Source of the DNA: Sequoia sempervirens
Lineage: Eukaryota; Streptophyta; Pinopsida; Cupressales; Cupressaceae
DNA: 64,000 nucleotides
Assembly: GCA_007258455.2 (NCBI GenBank)
Contig: VDFB02270651.1
Coordinates: forward strand, 491,730,711-491,794,710
Direction of reading: 5' to 3'
Position 1 is the first letter of the stretch. The number at the start of each line of letters is the position of its first letter. Below, in pieces: positions 32,227 through 44,757 of the stretch. A program made the position numbers and the translations under genes. The notes below the pieces were generated by a model, which was given only the letters and a program-made list of their open reading frames with translations, was not told where the DNA came from and made no database searches.

Positions 32227-33597
32227 CAAGCACATTTTTTGGACCCCTTGTGTTCATAAATTGAACGTGGTGAAGGACATTGGGAAGATAGATTGGGTGA
32301 AGGTAGTGGTGTTAGAAGCTAGAAATATATAGATGTTTATTTGCAACCATCATAGTTCACTTGCTTTTTTCAAGAATTTTTCGAGAAAATAATTCCTCAA
32401 GCCTATGGATACTAGATATGCCAACTAATTCATTTTGTTAGAGAGGATGGTTGAAGTCCAAAAGGCTCTAGGATTAATGGTGGTTAATTCAGAATGGGGT
32501 AGATAGCAAAAGGCAAGCACACCTAAAGGAAGAAATGTGAAACAAAAGATCCTTGATGATGATTGGTGGTCCAAACTGAAGTAAGACATTATTACTTTTA
32601 ATATTAAATTTTTAAAAAGTTAATTTAGTAATACTTCTAAACTATAAATTATTATTTTTTCTTTATAATAGCATTCACTCTATTGCTTTAGTCTTAAATT
32701 CTTAATATTTTTTGAAATTTTAATTTTTTGTAACTTGTTTGCACTTCCCAATATGTTCGCTCTTTCATTGAGCTTGTTGTGCAAGTCATAAGATACATTG
32801 ACACGAAGTCTCCTAGCCTTGGAGAGATTTATGAGACCTTCGATAGCATGCTTCGACAAATGAAGCAAGCCATTTATAACAAGGGTCCTACTTTGGAATT
32901 TTATGAGAAGCATATTAGACCCATTGTAATGTGGTGATGGAACACTATAAACACCCCACTTCATATGGAAGCCTATGCTCTATATCGCAAATGGTATGTA
33001 GCTAGGCTTGAAATAATGCCTCACTTATGATGAAGAGTTGAAAGAAGGGCTCACGAAGGCCCTTTGAAAAATGTATATTGACAAGGAGTCTTCTTTACTT
33101 TGCACACAATGGCTTGCCTTTGTTGATTCCCATGGTCCAACCTTTCGCAAATCAAAGGCAAAGATGGATAGAGTTGCATTAGCTCAAATGATCCCTATTG
33201 GATGGTGGATGTGTCATGGCATGGATGCACCAGAGTTGAGGATACTTGCTACTTGCTTCTTTTCACACCTTGTCAGTTCCTCTACTACAAAGAAGAATTG
33301 GTTCACATATAGCTTCATCCAATCAATCAAAAGGAACAACCTTACCTCTAAAAAATCAAAGAAGTTGGTGGTCATACATAGTTCCTTACAACTACAAGGT
33401 CTATAGACCCTTGAGTATCACCAGACTTCAGCCTCATGTTGGGATGTTGATCTTCAAAATACTATACAAGTTGATAAGGGGGATGTACATGAGGGATTGG
33501 TTGGCTTTCCATTTCATGAGGCAGTCCCTCATAATGGTAGTGACTTGAACTTAGACTCCAATTTTGATGCAGACCTACTACAAGCAAGTGTTGATTA
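32227..33597 (+). pseudogene. hAT transposase, C-terminal half (broken)
   Basis: This continues the hAT coding sequence cut at 21146. After the GCTTA duplication it reads H-I-F-W-T-P-C-x-H-K-L-N-V-V (catalytic domain), T-R-Y-A, L-E-R-M-V-E, and after a likely intron (about 32583-32730) a Y-I-D-x-x-S-P-S-L-G-E-I-Y-E block. The end at 33246-33420 carries the hATC dimerisation motif (SSSTTKKNW, YSFIQSIKRNNL). In-frame stops and frame changes show decay. The transposase would have bound TIRs and cut the element out; no TIR pair could be assigned to it. Confidence 0.85.
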
Positions 33598-33599
33598 GG

Positions 33600-35269
33600 G
33601 ACAACTATATAGTTTCTATGCTTTTGTCATTTTAGTTTCTATAATGTTTATGATGAATGCTTTATCAATGTTATCATATGAATATTTGAAATTTTCTTAT
33701 ATTTTAAACATTTACTTCTTTTTTTAATAGCTGTCCTTTGTCATCCCCTAAAAATGGCTCAAAATACAACCTATACTGAAAACATGTCCCCTCATCCCAC
33801 CCCCATCCTAGAAACTTGGGGGAACATAGTAAAAACAATGATTTTTACTTGGAAACACCATAAAAAAATGTGTGACGAAGAGGTTAAATTGTTGAAGGAT
33901 AAATTTAAATGCATGCCTTCATATATTAAAAGCAAACAAAAACACTCGAAGGAAGGTGCCCTTATCCCAATCAGCAGATTTGTTAACAAAAAACAAGTTA
34001 AAAGCAATGGAGTGCCTATTTTGTCTTATTTTAGGTGATTTATTTCCTCTTTGAATGGATGGATATAGGTTTTGCTTTAAAGGAATTATTTTCAGCCTTA
34101 GAAGAGTTACTGCTCAGAGCTTATAATTAAAAGAGGATGGGGGCAGACGTGCTAAGAAAATAATATTTTGAAGGATTGAAGTCAAGATTTTATGTTTTAT
34201 GTAGTAAATGGACGTAAGTGGATGTAATGCCTATGCTATAGAATTATTTTTTCGAGATCATTCATCTTGTGTTTGTGATTCCGTCAAGTACGTTGAATTG
34301 AGTAACTTAGTCAAACTTTGTTTTGATGTCATTGATTTGTAAAGTAATAACTTTGCATATTGCCTTGGCAATTTATCTCATGGAATCACGCGATACTTCT
34401 TTATTAAATCATTTATTGTGTTGATACTAATGTATTGCTCTTTCCTTTAGTCAATGCATATCATTCATCGGGGTTATTCAATCCAAAGTTTGTTTGCAGC
34501 CTAATAGTAGTCTCTACTTCAAACCATAGGAGGTTCTGTTTGTTTGTGCTTGGGGAGTTAATCCTTAAATCTGTAGATCTTGCTGCAATCTTGACTATTG
34601 ATAGTCTCGTAGTGATGCCAATGCAAAAAACATAGCCAAAGTAGATATTGATATTCAATACAAAACTCAAAGGATAATTTGTATAGTGTGCACACATGTA
34701 AATTTTGTTAGTTTTAAGTTTAGTTAACTCTCAAGGAGCTTCCCCATATTATTTGAAGAATGATTCTACCATACATGGTGTTCTATTTTGTGTTGTCACA
34801 AATGTGAGCTAACAAGTTGGGTGCATTGAATTTATAAAACTGAATGGCTACAAGGCTTCGTCAAGAATTAACAGGCACACTTTGACACAAGCCAAGCTAG
34901 TTCATTGATGGCTTCTTTCCAATTTGTTCAACAATTCCCTCTCTCAAACATTATTATTTGAAATATAGACGTAGCACAATATGTTAACATAATTTGTGAT
35001 TCTTAAATTCTATAAATTTAGAAGTTTATGGATCATTTTCAAACAATCTATTTTGGAAAAAAAAGTTAGTTTATTTTTTGTATTTATTGTTGAAAAATCA
35101 CATTGCACTAATTGATTGCATAAGCATTAAAATATTTGTATATACTTATAAATAAATACTTTATGCACTCAGATTTTAGAGAAAAGTGATTTTATGTCTA
35201 CTTCTTGGGGAAATTGTTGTTCAAGCTACTTTGTGTTATCTTGTGTGTGTTAATTTAGTAGATAGAATA
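33600..35269. other. No gene recognised
   Basis: AT-rich sequence after the hAT remnant. A short open frame at 33754-34038 has no motif I recognise. A stretch near 34728-34806 is loosely repeated at 37138-37215. Confidence 0.5.
34728..34806. repeat. Diverged direct repeat, left copy
   Basis: It shares the order AAGGAGCTT, TTGAAGAA, CAT..T..TTCTATTTTGTGTTGTC with 37138-37215. The pair lies on either side of the hAT-type element at 35278-36768 but not next to it. Confidence 0.5.
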
Positions 35270-35277
35270 GTAATTAG

Positions 35278-36768
35278 CTATGTTCCACGGTGTTTCGGGG
35301 ACGGGGACGGGGGGACGGCAGGGGATGCATTTCCGGGACATTTCCTAGGGGGCATTTTTAGGGGATGGTAGGGGATGGCGATATACTAATATATATATAT
35401 GAATTTTTCAAAATTTATTAAAATATTATAGAGAGAAAGATATGTCAATAATTGATAACAACAATATTAATATGTAAATAAATCACGAGAGCAGTAGTAT
35501 AACAGCATAATAAATGTCACTAAAGCATTATTTTAAAAGACAGATGTCCTATAAAAAATGAGTAAAAAGTTTGTGTTCTTACAAAAGGAGAGAGATGAGG
35601 AGGAGGTTTCTATAGATCAGCAGCATAGCCAGCAATTGAACAACAAGCTTACCAACAAGACTTGCCTCTCACATCATAGCTTTCAATTCTTGCATAAATA
35701 TCAAATTGTGCATAGAATACCTTTGTATTTATTCCTAAACAATAGCATAGAGAGTCTTCTAAAGGAACCAGCTCAGTAGCACACAAATATTTTAAAATTA
35801 ATTCATTACAACACTTTAGGACCAATGTAGGTTCTCTGCATATTGCAGAATCAAGGTAATCTCTGGCATTAAATGATTATTATATCAACTAACAAGTTTT
35901 CCTGACGTTTATAGATTTCAGAGCTGGTTGGTTCTTGATAAGCAAAGTGGGTTGAAAATTAAGTTTAGAGATCAGAAAATGGAAGCAGACTCACATCATA
36001 TGAGTTCTAAAAATATTGTTGTACATATGGTATATGTAGATTATACATGTTGACATATAAACTGCAGTAGAGAAACATTACAGAGTCGGAGAGCTTTAAT
36101 GAATATAATGTTTTAAGAAATTTAACATTTTAACTCCTCCAAAGGAAGCAAAGATATGGCAGCTAAGGAAACATGGAGGAACATCAAGTAGACAATGAAA
36201 CACTTCAAACTTGTGCTTTCACATTCCAAAGAAATGCTGCAGAAACAAGGTGACAAGAATCACAACTTTTCCCTCATTGGGTATATCATGAAACAACAAG
36301 GTGTGCAAGTTATTTAATCTAGAGAAGACTGCGAGTTACCATTTTTGTAAGATGTTTTCTCTGTTAAACTTATAAATTTATAGCAGCAGTCTCAAACATC
36401 AACAAAACCATGGTCTATCAATATCCAAATGTCTCAAACATGTATCCAGAAGTCTCAAAGTTCAAACAACAAAAAGAAATTTAAAAAAAAATGAGTTTCT
36501 AATGTTTTTTTTAATGCTGGAAGTTCCTTGTCCGCAGGGGATGGCTAGCCATCCCTGAGATGACGAGGGACGTTTCCTACATTACACAGTCGTACCGAGG
36601 ACAGGGAGCCATCCCCAAACGGGTAGGGATGTTCCCTGCCATTTCCTGCTCTTTGGCCTGTTTTGGGGACGGCAAGGGGACGTCCCCTTTGCATCCCCCC
36701 GTATAGAGGACGGCTAGGGAAGGGGACAGTGCATTTTGGGACAGGGGACACGTCCCCATGTAACACAG
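35278..36768. mobile_element. Non-autonomous hAT-type DNA transposon (GGGGACG-rich ends)
   Basis: It has an 8-bp TSD GTAATTAG (35270-35277 and 36769-36776). The ends are CTATGTT...AACACAG, imperfect terminal inverted repeats. Both subterminal regions are packed with GGGGACG/GGGGATG words (left 35295-35380, right 36530-36752, opposite orientation), as expected for transposase-binding repeats. It is 1,491 bp with no transposase; a decayed hAT transposase lies 1.7 kb upstream but no link is shown. Confidence 0.82.
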
Positions 36769-36776
36769 GTAATTAG

Positions 36777-37628
36777 TGAATAGTGTAGGATTTGTATTGT
36801 AGTTTCCATTAACATGGTAATTGTAGCTTTGTATGAGAATTCCTTTATTCGATTTGTAGGATCTTGTTTTTGTTGAAAATTCCAATTCTTGTGTGTGCAC
36901 ACTCTTGATGCCTGCTTTTAGCCAGAAAGCAAGTGTTTGTGTTTGTTTATTTATCATAAATTAGGTCATTTGTTCCAGTTAAAATGTCATAAAATCTCTA
37001 AACCGTGTAGAAGAGATGTTGTAGCCCTTTGCCCATACTTGAGAACAAAATGAGGGGTATTTTTATTTAGTTTGTTTTATTTTGCATACTAAAGGTCAAT
37101 TATGTAAATTCAAGGGTTTAGTTTAGCTTTTAGTTACAAGGGAGCTTTCCATTCTAACTTGAAGAAAGGTTTATCATTATACATCATTCTATTTTGTGTT
37201 GTCCTAAAAGAGAGAAAATAAAATACTAACATGTTTGCATAATTCTTTCTTCCAAGCATTAAATATAGATCTTCATCTAAAAGATCTTATTCTTAACAAA
37301 AGCATAGTAACATAGAAAACGCTGTACTAACATTTAAAATAGAGATCTTACCATTGCTTTCCTGTTCCAATAGGACCACCAGCAAACAAAAAGAAAAATG
37401 GGATCATCTTAGCTGTCATTCAACAAGAAAAGTAATTTATGCCATTAGCTATCCTATCTAAATTATTTTTTGCTCATAGTTTCAGTTATAATTTTTAATG
37501 CCAAAAGGATATCTTTGTTTTCTAAAGCATTAATGTTTACAAATAATTCTTCATCAAAACCTTTAATGGACTCACTTACAGTCAACTAAATGTTAAGATG
37601 TTATATCAAATATATACTCAAAATTGAA
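36777..37628. other. No gene recognised
   Basis: AT-rich sequence. The only structure seen is the right copy of a diverged direct repeat at 37138-37215. Confidence 0.5.
37138..37215. repeat. Diverged direct repeat, right copy
   Basis: Partner of 34728-34806; both end in TTCTATTTTGTGTTGTC. Origin unknown. Confidence 0.5.
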
Positions 37629-37690
37629 AGATAAATAAACTTATGGTAGGGTTACATAATAAACTGTGTTAAGGAATCGTTCCATATCAA
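37629..37690. repeat. About 60-bp direct repeat, left copy
   Basis: GATAAATAAACTTATGGTAG and the following bases recur at 43667-43730 with a few changes. A 20-bp word (TACTCAAAATTGAAAGAT) also flanks the left copy on both sides (near 37615 and 37693). The pair brackets the block 37700-43666. Confidence 0.7.
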
Positions 37691-37699
37691 AATATATAC

Positions 37700-38819
37700 T
37701 CAAAATTGAAAGATATGAAGAGCACAAAAGATTTACTGAGAGGGGGGGGGGTGGGTGAATCAGTAAATCAATACAAACTTTCAATTTTTCAACCTTTTAA
37801 ACAATCTTAAACTCTTATCAATATCAACCTTTTGATATGAATAAATGAAAACAAGTTGACACCAATTTTATTGAAATGTTTAAATGACTTTTTACAAATG
37901 AAAGTAGGCATCAACCTACTTGACTTATGAATGAAAGATTTATTAGGCTACAACCTACAAGGAGCACCAACCCCTTTAACTATTTAGTAGGCACCAACCT
38001 ACAAGGAGCACCAACCCCTAATGCAAGGCACCAACCTCGACTTGATGGATGAAAGATAAATGACTTCAATCAGATCTGCACTCTCCCAATCCTCCAATCT
38101 GCTTTTTGTGATGAAAAATATCACCCTAAGCCCACACAAGAAGATGGGTTTCTGACTTGAATCACTTGTAATCTTCTCAACCACACCTCAAATCTGAAAG
38201 ATGAGTTGGTTCTTATATCTTCATTGCCAAGTTGAAGGGAGACAACTTTTTGTAGAGTTACAACCTTTCAAGAAGACACTTCTCTTCAAAATCTGTCTTT
38301 TATTTTAATCTTTCAATAATCAATTATTCCTTTTTTTTTTGCTCTTTTACTTTACTGCTTGTTTAGTTCTTAATCGCTGATTTTAGAAATTGACAAGTCG
38401 TGGCTCTTTGTTTGGAGAGTCATCACATTAAGAACAGATTGAAGTTATCCTTGAAAAGACGTCTTTTGTAATCAACCACTCTTTGTTAACTTGTGTTACA
38501 TTTAATCTTCAGATTGACTTTTATTTGAATCGATATGTCTTTCCTCAGATCGCTGTCTTCACAAGTGGACGTGTCTTTTTTTTTTTCCATCTAATGACTA
38601 TCATTAGTTAAGGGACATGTTCATCAGAAGTCGTGTCTTTTGTTTTATCTGAGCACTGCCTTAACAAATACACATCTTGATTAGTTATCTCTTAACAAAT
38701 ACACGTCTTGATTTCATAAGGACGTCCATTTTCTTTAACAAAACGTATGTTAAAGATATTCGAGCTCAATACAACATATCCACCATATCGATCTTGAAAA
38801 AATCTGGAAGATATTCGAA
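37700..38819. other. Unclassified repeat-like block, no gene
   Basis: It contains a run of ten G (37742-37751) in ACTGAGAGGGG...GTGGGTGAATCAGT, and a short tandem of GGCACCAACCTACAAGGAGC-type words (37960-38040). It continues after the hAT insertion at 43286 and is bracketed by the 60-bp direct repeats. It looks like a mobile-element remnant, but I cannot assign a class. Confidence 0.35.
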
Positions 38820-39830
38820 CCTAATACCATAGTTTGCGGACTCTTGCGGACTTGCCGCGGACTTGGCGAACTCGAGAGTCTGTTGGCCAGCCAAGTCAAC
38901 TAGCCATGGACTCGGGAGTCGAGTCCAGGAGAGTCCTGGGTTGGGACTCGGGAATCTAGCCTCAGGACTCGACCAAGTCCTAAGGTCGGACTCGAGAGTC
39001 CCGACCCAAGACTCTCTTGCGTGGCTGGGAGTCAAGAAGGGTTAAAAACCCATGTTTTTTTTAACTTTTTCTTTCATTTTAACACTCAAGTTTGTGAAAT
39101 ACAGGTCTGCAAATTGAATTGGGGTTGAAAGAAGCTAGGATTATATGTAAACATTTATAATCTTATGATGCTGTTATACATTGAAACTATGAGTATTTGA
39201 TGACTATGAATGATTAAATTTCAATTATTGAGTGTTTAATGATCATATTGTTGTACCCCAAAATTAAAATTTTTGTTACACTTAGACATTTTGAAGAAAT
39301 GAGTAAAAGTCTTGTTAAATCAGTCAAAAAGGTCAAAATTTGGGTGTGCAGGTCTTGCATGAGGGGTTAGAACGCAAAATTTTCAAAATCTGACGATCTG
39401 GGTCTGCTCAGAGCAGCTTAATCTACAAAACCCAGATCTCAATTTTTCATCCCTACTTTTAAGGAAAACTACTATTTTTAGAAATTTTCTAAAAATAGTA
39501 ACTTTTTCTAGGTTTCTTTTGAAATGGACACTGGCAAAACATTCTAAAAATAGAAAGTTGGTCCGTTAGGGTTCAAACTGATTTTGATTGGCTCAAAATA
39601 TGTCCATATCAGGCTTGTGTAGTCAGAATCTCAAAATAATTAGTTTTTCCCTAGTGGGTCTATTCTGCTTTTTCAAAAGCATATTAGGAGCTCTGAGGTC
39701 ATCAATGGAGGTCAGTCAGCTACCAGGCATCAGATTCAACATTCAGGCGTTCAATAGAAGGTGAGTTGGTGAGCAAGCACGAAGAACGAAGAAGGTTAAA
39801 ATTGTGAAAATTTTCTAACACTGGTTGACT

Positions 39831-40552
39831 TGGGCGCCCCAGGTGAGAATAGGTGCCCATCTTTTTAGGGCATTAAATGATGAAATTAGGGTTTGTGCCT
39901 CCAACCAAAGTTGCTCAATTCTCTTCCAGCTCTACAACGAGTCCGACGGTGCAGTCAACAAATCATCCAGTCGCCCGGGATTCAGAGCTGAACAAGGAGA
40001 TCCAAACTGAAGTCAAAATGAAAAAGAATGAAAATGTCAAAATTTGACTAAGTCTGGGAACTTTGGGCGCCCCTGGTGAAGAAGGGCGCCCAACTTTTTG
40101 AAGCACCTAACTCAACAGTTAGGGTTTGAGAATATGCTCAATCTCTTCAGTATTCAGTCAGCTTCACAATGCCTATCTCCGTCAAAGCATCTGATTGCCC
40201 AATCTCTAGTAGATCCAGATCAAAAAGGAACATACAAAATGAAGGTTTCAAACTTGAAGATGAAAATTAGATAAAAATGGCTAACTCTGGACAAAATGGG
40301 CGCCCCTGGAGGAAATAGGCTTCCATGAATTCGAAGGTCGAAATGAAGTTTTTAGTCAGAGACGCCTCCAGAACAATCTTCTCAGAACGGGTCTGGCTCC
40401 ACGATGAATCACTTAGCTCGCCCATCAGATTAGTCTGCAAGCCGGCAATTGAAGGCGAAGTAGGGGGTCAAAATGGTGAAAAGTTGAAAATATCAAAAGA
40501 TGACTAACATTGCTTGAAGTGGGCGCCCCTAGCCAAGAAGGGCGCCCAACTT
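39831..40552 (+). repeat. Array of about four 230-bp units with paired GGGCGCCC
   Basis: Units are near 39831, 40066, 40298 and 40519. The second member of the pair is degenerate in the first and third units. The last unit aligns with the last unit of the other copy (25935), where about six units are present, so unit number varies within the family. Confidence 0.8.
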
Positions 40553-42279
40553 CTCATGCCTTAGTAGAATTTCCAAGATTTTCAAAATTTCAAAATTGCA
40601 AAGAGAAAGAAGGCATCCAAGTTCAATGATCAAGAGATTTTTAGGGTTTTGAAAATAAAAGCAAAAGAAAGCAAACCTAATTCAAACCCTAAGTCTATTT
40701 AACACCTCTCTTCAATGTAAATTTTATTATTTTTGCAGGTAGCATTCAAAGGAGAAAATTGGAGCAGCAAGTTTGAAGAAATTTTTCAAGATTCAAGAGC
40801 TCAGTTTGCTGGTTATTCATCAAATTTTTCAGATCAGCAATATAAACCCTTGCTTTTTTATGCTTTTTCATCCAGAAGATCAAATTTTTCAAGGAGAAGG
40901 CCAAAGTTTTCAAATTTTCAGCCATCTGGGTCTTATCACCTCATTCTTCTGAAGAAATTTTCAAGAACTTCATCAAGTTGTAGTAGCTTTTTTATTTGCA
41001 TGTCAGTGAAATCCTCAGTGCATTCAGTTTTCAATCATCTGAGTCCTCTCAAATCAGTCTTCTGAAGAAAACCCATATCATAGCTTTTTTTGAAGAAAAT
41101 TTCAAATCCTAGGGTTGGCTGCTTTTTCAATCAGTCATCAGGGTTTTGCGAATATAATCAACTGGGTCCATTTCTAATCATATTTTGAACAAAACCAGTG
41201 CCACTTTTTGAAAAATTGAAGAAATTAGGGTTTGCTGTTTTTCAATATAAATTCAAAATTTTCAAAACGGACGATCTGGGTTGTCTTGCAACGAAATTAT
41301 GAGCAAAACCCATATCTCAGGAAAAAATTTAAAAAAATTTGTCCATTGGAGCAAGAAAATCAGCATTCTAAAAATAGTAAGTTGCTCAAAACTTGTCAAC
41401 CTAGGCAGTTTACAGTCATTCTTCAAGTTTTCCGAAATGGAAGTACACTCCCAATGTTTTCAAGATGGATTAGCTCTTTATCATGATTACATCAAAACAA
41501 CTGAGACAAATTTGCATCATATCAAGTTTGTTTGATCTAGCTTTGGAGAAAGCAACACTTCAATGAACTGGGACACTCTAGACTCCTCGCAGCAGGGTTC
41601 GTTCCTATATCAGTTAGTCTTGAGTTCGTAATAGCTTGCATCAAGCATTACAACCCGGCCACAAGGGAGATTCAGTCAGTTGATGGCAGATTGATTTGCA
41701 GTTTGAAACCTGATGTGATCGAGAAATATTTTTCCATTCCCCCTTGGCCTAAAAGTGTCACTATCTCAAAGGGCGAATGTGAGAGGATATGGGAGATGTA
41801 TAAGGAAAAATACAACAAGAAGATTGTACTGAAGTGAATGAAAGAAAAACATAAGACTCTGCCAAGTCACACTTCCATGATGTCAACAAGTTTGAGAAGG
41901 CGGCCAATGAGGTCAAAGATTTCCTGAGATCAGTTGCAGATGCTGAAGATATTCTAGAAAAGCGGTGTTTTGCTATTGATGGCATAGATGCACCGAACTG
42001 AGACATAATTTCTAACTTTCTAGCGGATGTGATCGAGCTTTAAAGTAGTTTTCTTCTAGAAGATTTCTTCCCGCTTTCTTTCTATTCTTGGAATAATTCT
42101 TATCCATTCTTTGAGAAGAGAAAGAAGATAAATGTAATAGTTGGCATTTCCCGCTTTTTCTGCTTTCTTAGGTGTTAGATGTTATCTTCTTTCTAGATTT
42201 AGAAATAAAGCTTGATTGCTGAGCAAGCCCTAGATTGTGAAAGCAAGGAGATTTTAGGGTTCCCTACTCCTCTGCTTGT

Positions 42280-42290
42280 CTATAAATAAG
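42280..42290 (+). promoter_or_regulatory. TATA box of the 3.8-kb LTR
   Basis: CTATAAATAAG, matching the box in the other copy and leaving about 760 bp of R-U5. Confidence 0.6.
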
Positions 42291-43666
42291 AGCCTTTGCT
42301 CATTAGTTTTCTTTAACAGTTATTGTGATAACAAATTGCGAGCCTGTATTGCAGCAAGTTGTTATTCAATTTCAGTTCACTTTGTTTTAACCATGCTAGT
42401 GATAACAAAATGCTGAGCCTATTGTGCCTTCTATTTGTTACTCAAGTGTTGTTCAATTGTTTTATGATAGCCAATTGTTGAGTCTCTTTTAGCCAACAAG
42501 AAGTTATTGTAATTGCTGTTCGCATTGTGTAAGAACAAGATTGCAAGCCTCTTTAGCTGCAATTTCTTGTTCCAGGAATGTTAGTAGTGAGTTTTGTTCC
42601 AGAAGTTTGAGTAATAAAATCATGAGCCTCTTTTGCCTTGATATAACATCTCAGATTTCCGTTATTTATGTTCTACTTTTATGATCTTGATTTCAGCTTA
42701 CATTGAAGTGTGTAGATGTTTGTTGAGAAAGAGTTTATTGAAGTATTTTGTTCGAGAATCAACCTTGTTCATTTCTAGTTTCTCTTGCTTTATGTACTTG
42801 AGAAGTTAGAAACGCCTTTTAGTTTGCTAGTCGTAGTTGAAGTTCTTAAATCAGAAAATCTCACATTGTTTGTGTTTAATAAACCTTGTGCTCTAAGCTG
42901 ATCAAAAAGATAGGCAACTTAGTTCTTAGTTTACTTTCTTTCAACACAATCAGCAAGAGGGAGCTTCCTCCTAATTTGAAGAGCAGTTTATCTGTGCATA
43001 GCTGTCCGTTTCAAATACGCATTCCAGAGGTGCGAATTTAAACGCCAACACATATGACATGTGTAATCTTTGAATTGTGAGTGTTTGATAATCAAATTAG
43101 GCTCTTATGTTCTCTAAATGCATTAATTTGTATTTTTGTTCTTTTTTTTTGTAAAACTACGGTTTTTTTTTTTTGCCGAGTCCTAGCCAAGTTTTTTCCC
43201 GAGTCCATGCCGAGTCTCGAGTCCCGAGTCTGAGTCACATTTTTGGGCTGCTGAGTATGCGCCGAGTCCGAGTTTGCAAACTATGCCTAATACCATATAT
43301 CAGCAATATCGATCTTGAAAGAATCTGTAAGACATTTATATCGATCTGAACAGATCCTTCCGAAAAATACCTTCAAATCTATGCATAAGTCTGAACAATG
43401 ACAAGAAGTTATTCATGCGATCTCAAACTGCATTATTCTGTCTGTAGGATCAAATCTGATTCTGTCTGTATGACTACATAATGATTTCCATAGTGATTTA
43501 TTTGTTTTCAATAATTTGATCGCTTGTTCAGATCAAATCTTGCTCCTCAGTCCTTAACCATGATGACTTCAACAATCTGATTTATTCATCTTTAACAATT
43601 TGATTAAGCCAATATGGATGTGGGTATATTCTTTGTCTTGACATCAATGACAACTCTTCTAACAAG

Positions 43667-43730
43667 ATAAATAAACTTATGGTAGGGTTACACCATAAAC
43701 TATTTGTTAAGGAATCATTCCAATATATCT
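43667..43730. repeat. About 60-bp direct repeat, right copy
   Basis: Partner of 37629-37690 with a few substitutions. Confidence 0.7.
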
Positions 43731-44752
43731 TTGACGATGGGATCCAAATCTTCTATCATATTATTGCCTTGACTAAATAGAATTATTCCATAATTTATGA
43801 TCCATGATTCATTTATAGTGATTGATGCCCCTTTTATATGATCACTAATCCAATAATAGAGGGGAAGAGTAAAACCTTGTCATACCAACAACTTATTATA
43901 ACTTAGTGTTCAAAAATGTCACTTCATTCTTACAATGGAACTTTATGACTTGCCCAATGGGAATGACAATTTCAACTGACAATGTGTGGGAAGATCAGAA
44001 TAAAAAAATGTGATTTGCCTTTATGTTGAAAGAAGCAGCTCTGTCAAAAACAAACAAACAAACAAACAAAAAGTAAAATTGTGCACAAAACTTACAATAT
44101 TCACAAGCTTTGAACTAAAGATTTAAAATGATACAAAGAAAACAAACATGCAGTGGAATATTTTAGTCTTTGCATATGACTTACTCTGAAATAGAAATTA
44201 AACACATTATGCAAATATTTTTTTGGTTTTCCGAAAAGACAAACACGTACAAATTTTAGAAGACGTTGTAGAGAAAAAGAATTTATGCACAAAGACAAAA
44301 CAAAGGTAACTGAAATAAACATTGATGCACAAGGTTTCACAAATTAAAGGAAGAGAAAAGAAATGTAGAGAGAAAATGCTATCTCATAATAAAACAACCC
44401 AATACAAAACCTAGATTTATCAATTATTTTCCTGAAGCCTGTAAACTCTCATAGAAGGCTGTTAAAAAATGAATTCTAGATTTACCATTATTAAATTCAT
44501 CATTAATATGAAACCCATACACAATTTGAATAGTAAAATTACATCTAGGATAACAAAAAAAATACATTTTCACACATGGAGCAATTGACTAGAATTATAT
44601 TGGAATTAAAACACATACAATAAAAATGCTTTTTTTGGAAAGAGTTTGTAGGAAAACTCTCTAAAAATGCAAATGCTTCTAAAATCCCCTTACAATATTC
44701 ATAACCCTTATTAATAGTTTTTTTCCAAAAGCAACGTGGCAAATTGCATAAC
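43731..44752. other. No gene recognised; CAAA microsatellite
   Basis: AT-rich sequence without coding similarity. A (CAAA)n run lies at about 44047-44071. Confidence 0.55.
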
Positions 44753-44757
44753 ACTCC

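Larger units (their letters stand above)
39249..43050 (+). mobile_element. 3.8-kb solo LTR (family L), TSD CATAT
   Basis: TGTTGTACCCC...CGCCAACA with perfect CATAT duplications (39244-39248 and 43051-43055). Same family as 23706-27735 in opposite orientation. Several CTA(A/T)4TAG motifs lie in U3 (39472, 39489, 39544, 41368), a TATA box is at 42280-42290, and about four GGGCGCCC units are present. No internal region remains. Short ORFs in it are not conserved with the other copy. Confidence 0.9.
38828..43285. mobile_element. hAT-type non-autonomous transposon with nested 4-kb LTR
   Basis: 8-bp TSD CCTAATAC (38820-38827 and 43286-43293). The terminal inverted repeats are CATAGTTTGC...GCAAACTATG, and both ends are rich in GACTCG/CGAGTC words. 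Without the nested LTR it is about 650 bp with no coding capacity. The target is a short tandem repeat (ATATCGATCTTGAAA.AATCTG at 38788 and 43306), so the empty site can be reconstructed by comparison. Confidence 0.87.

Noticed and set aside
33754..34038. Lys-rich 94-codon frame downstream of the hAT transposase
   Set aside because: No motif, no duplicate in the window and no promoter context; it cannot be told from chance.
36577..36957. 126-codon minus-strand frame
   Set aside because: It straddles the end of the hAT-type element and its GGGGACG repeats, so it cannot be a natural gene.
40733..41535. Open frames of 84-110 codons in the 3.8-kb solo LTR
   Set aside because: The counterparts in the other LTR copy (for example 25414-25632) do not keep the same frames, and the sequence is simple A/T/C-rich LTR DNA.
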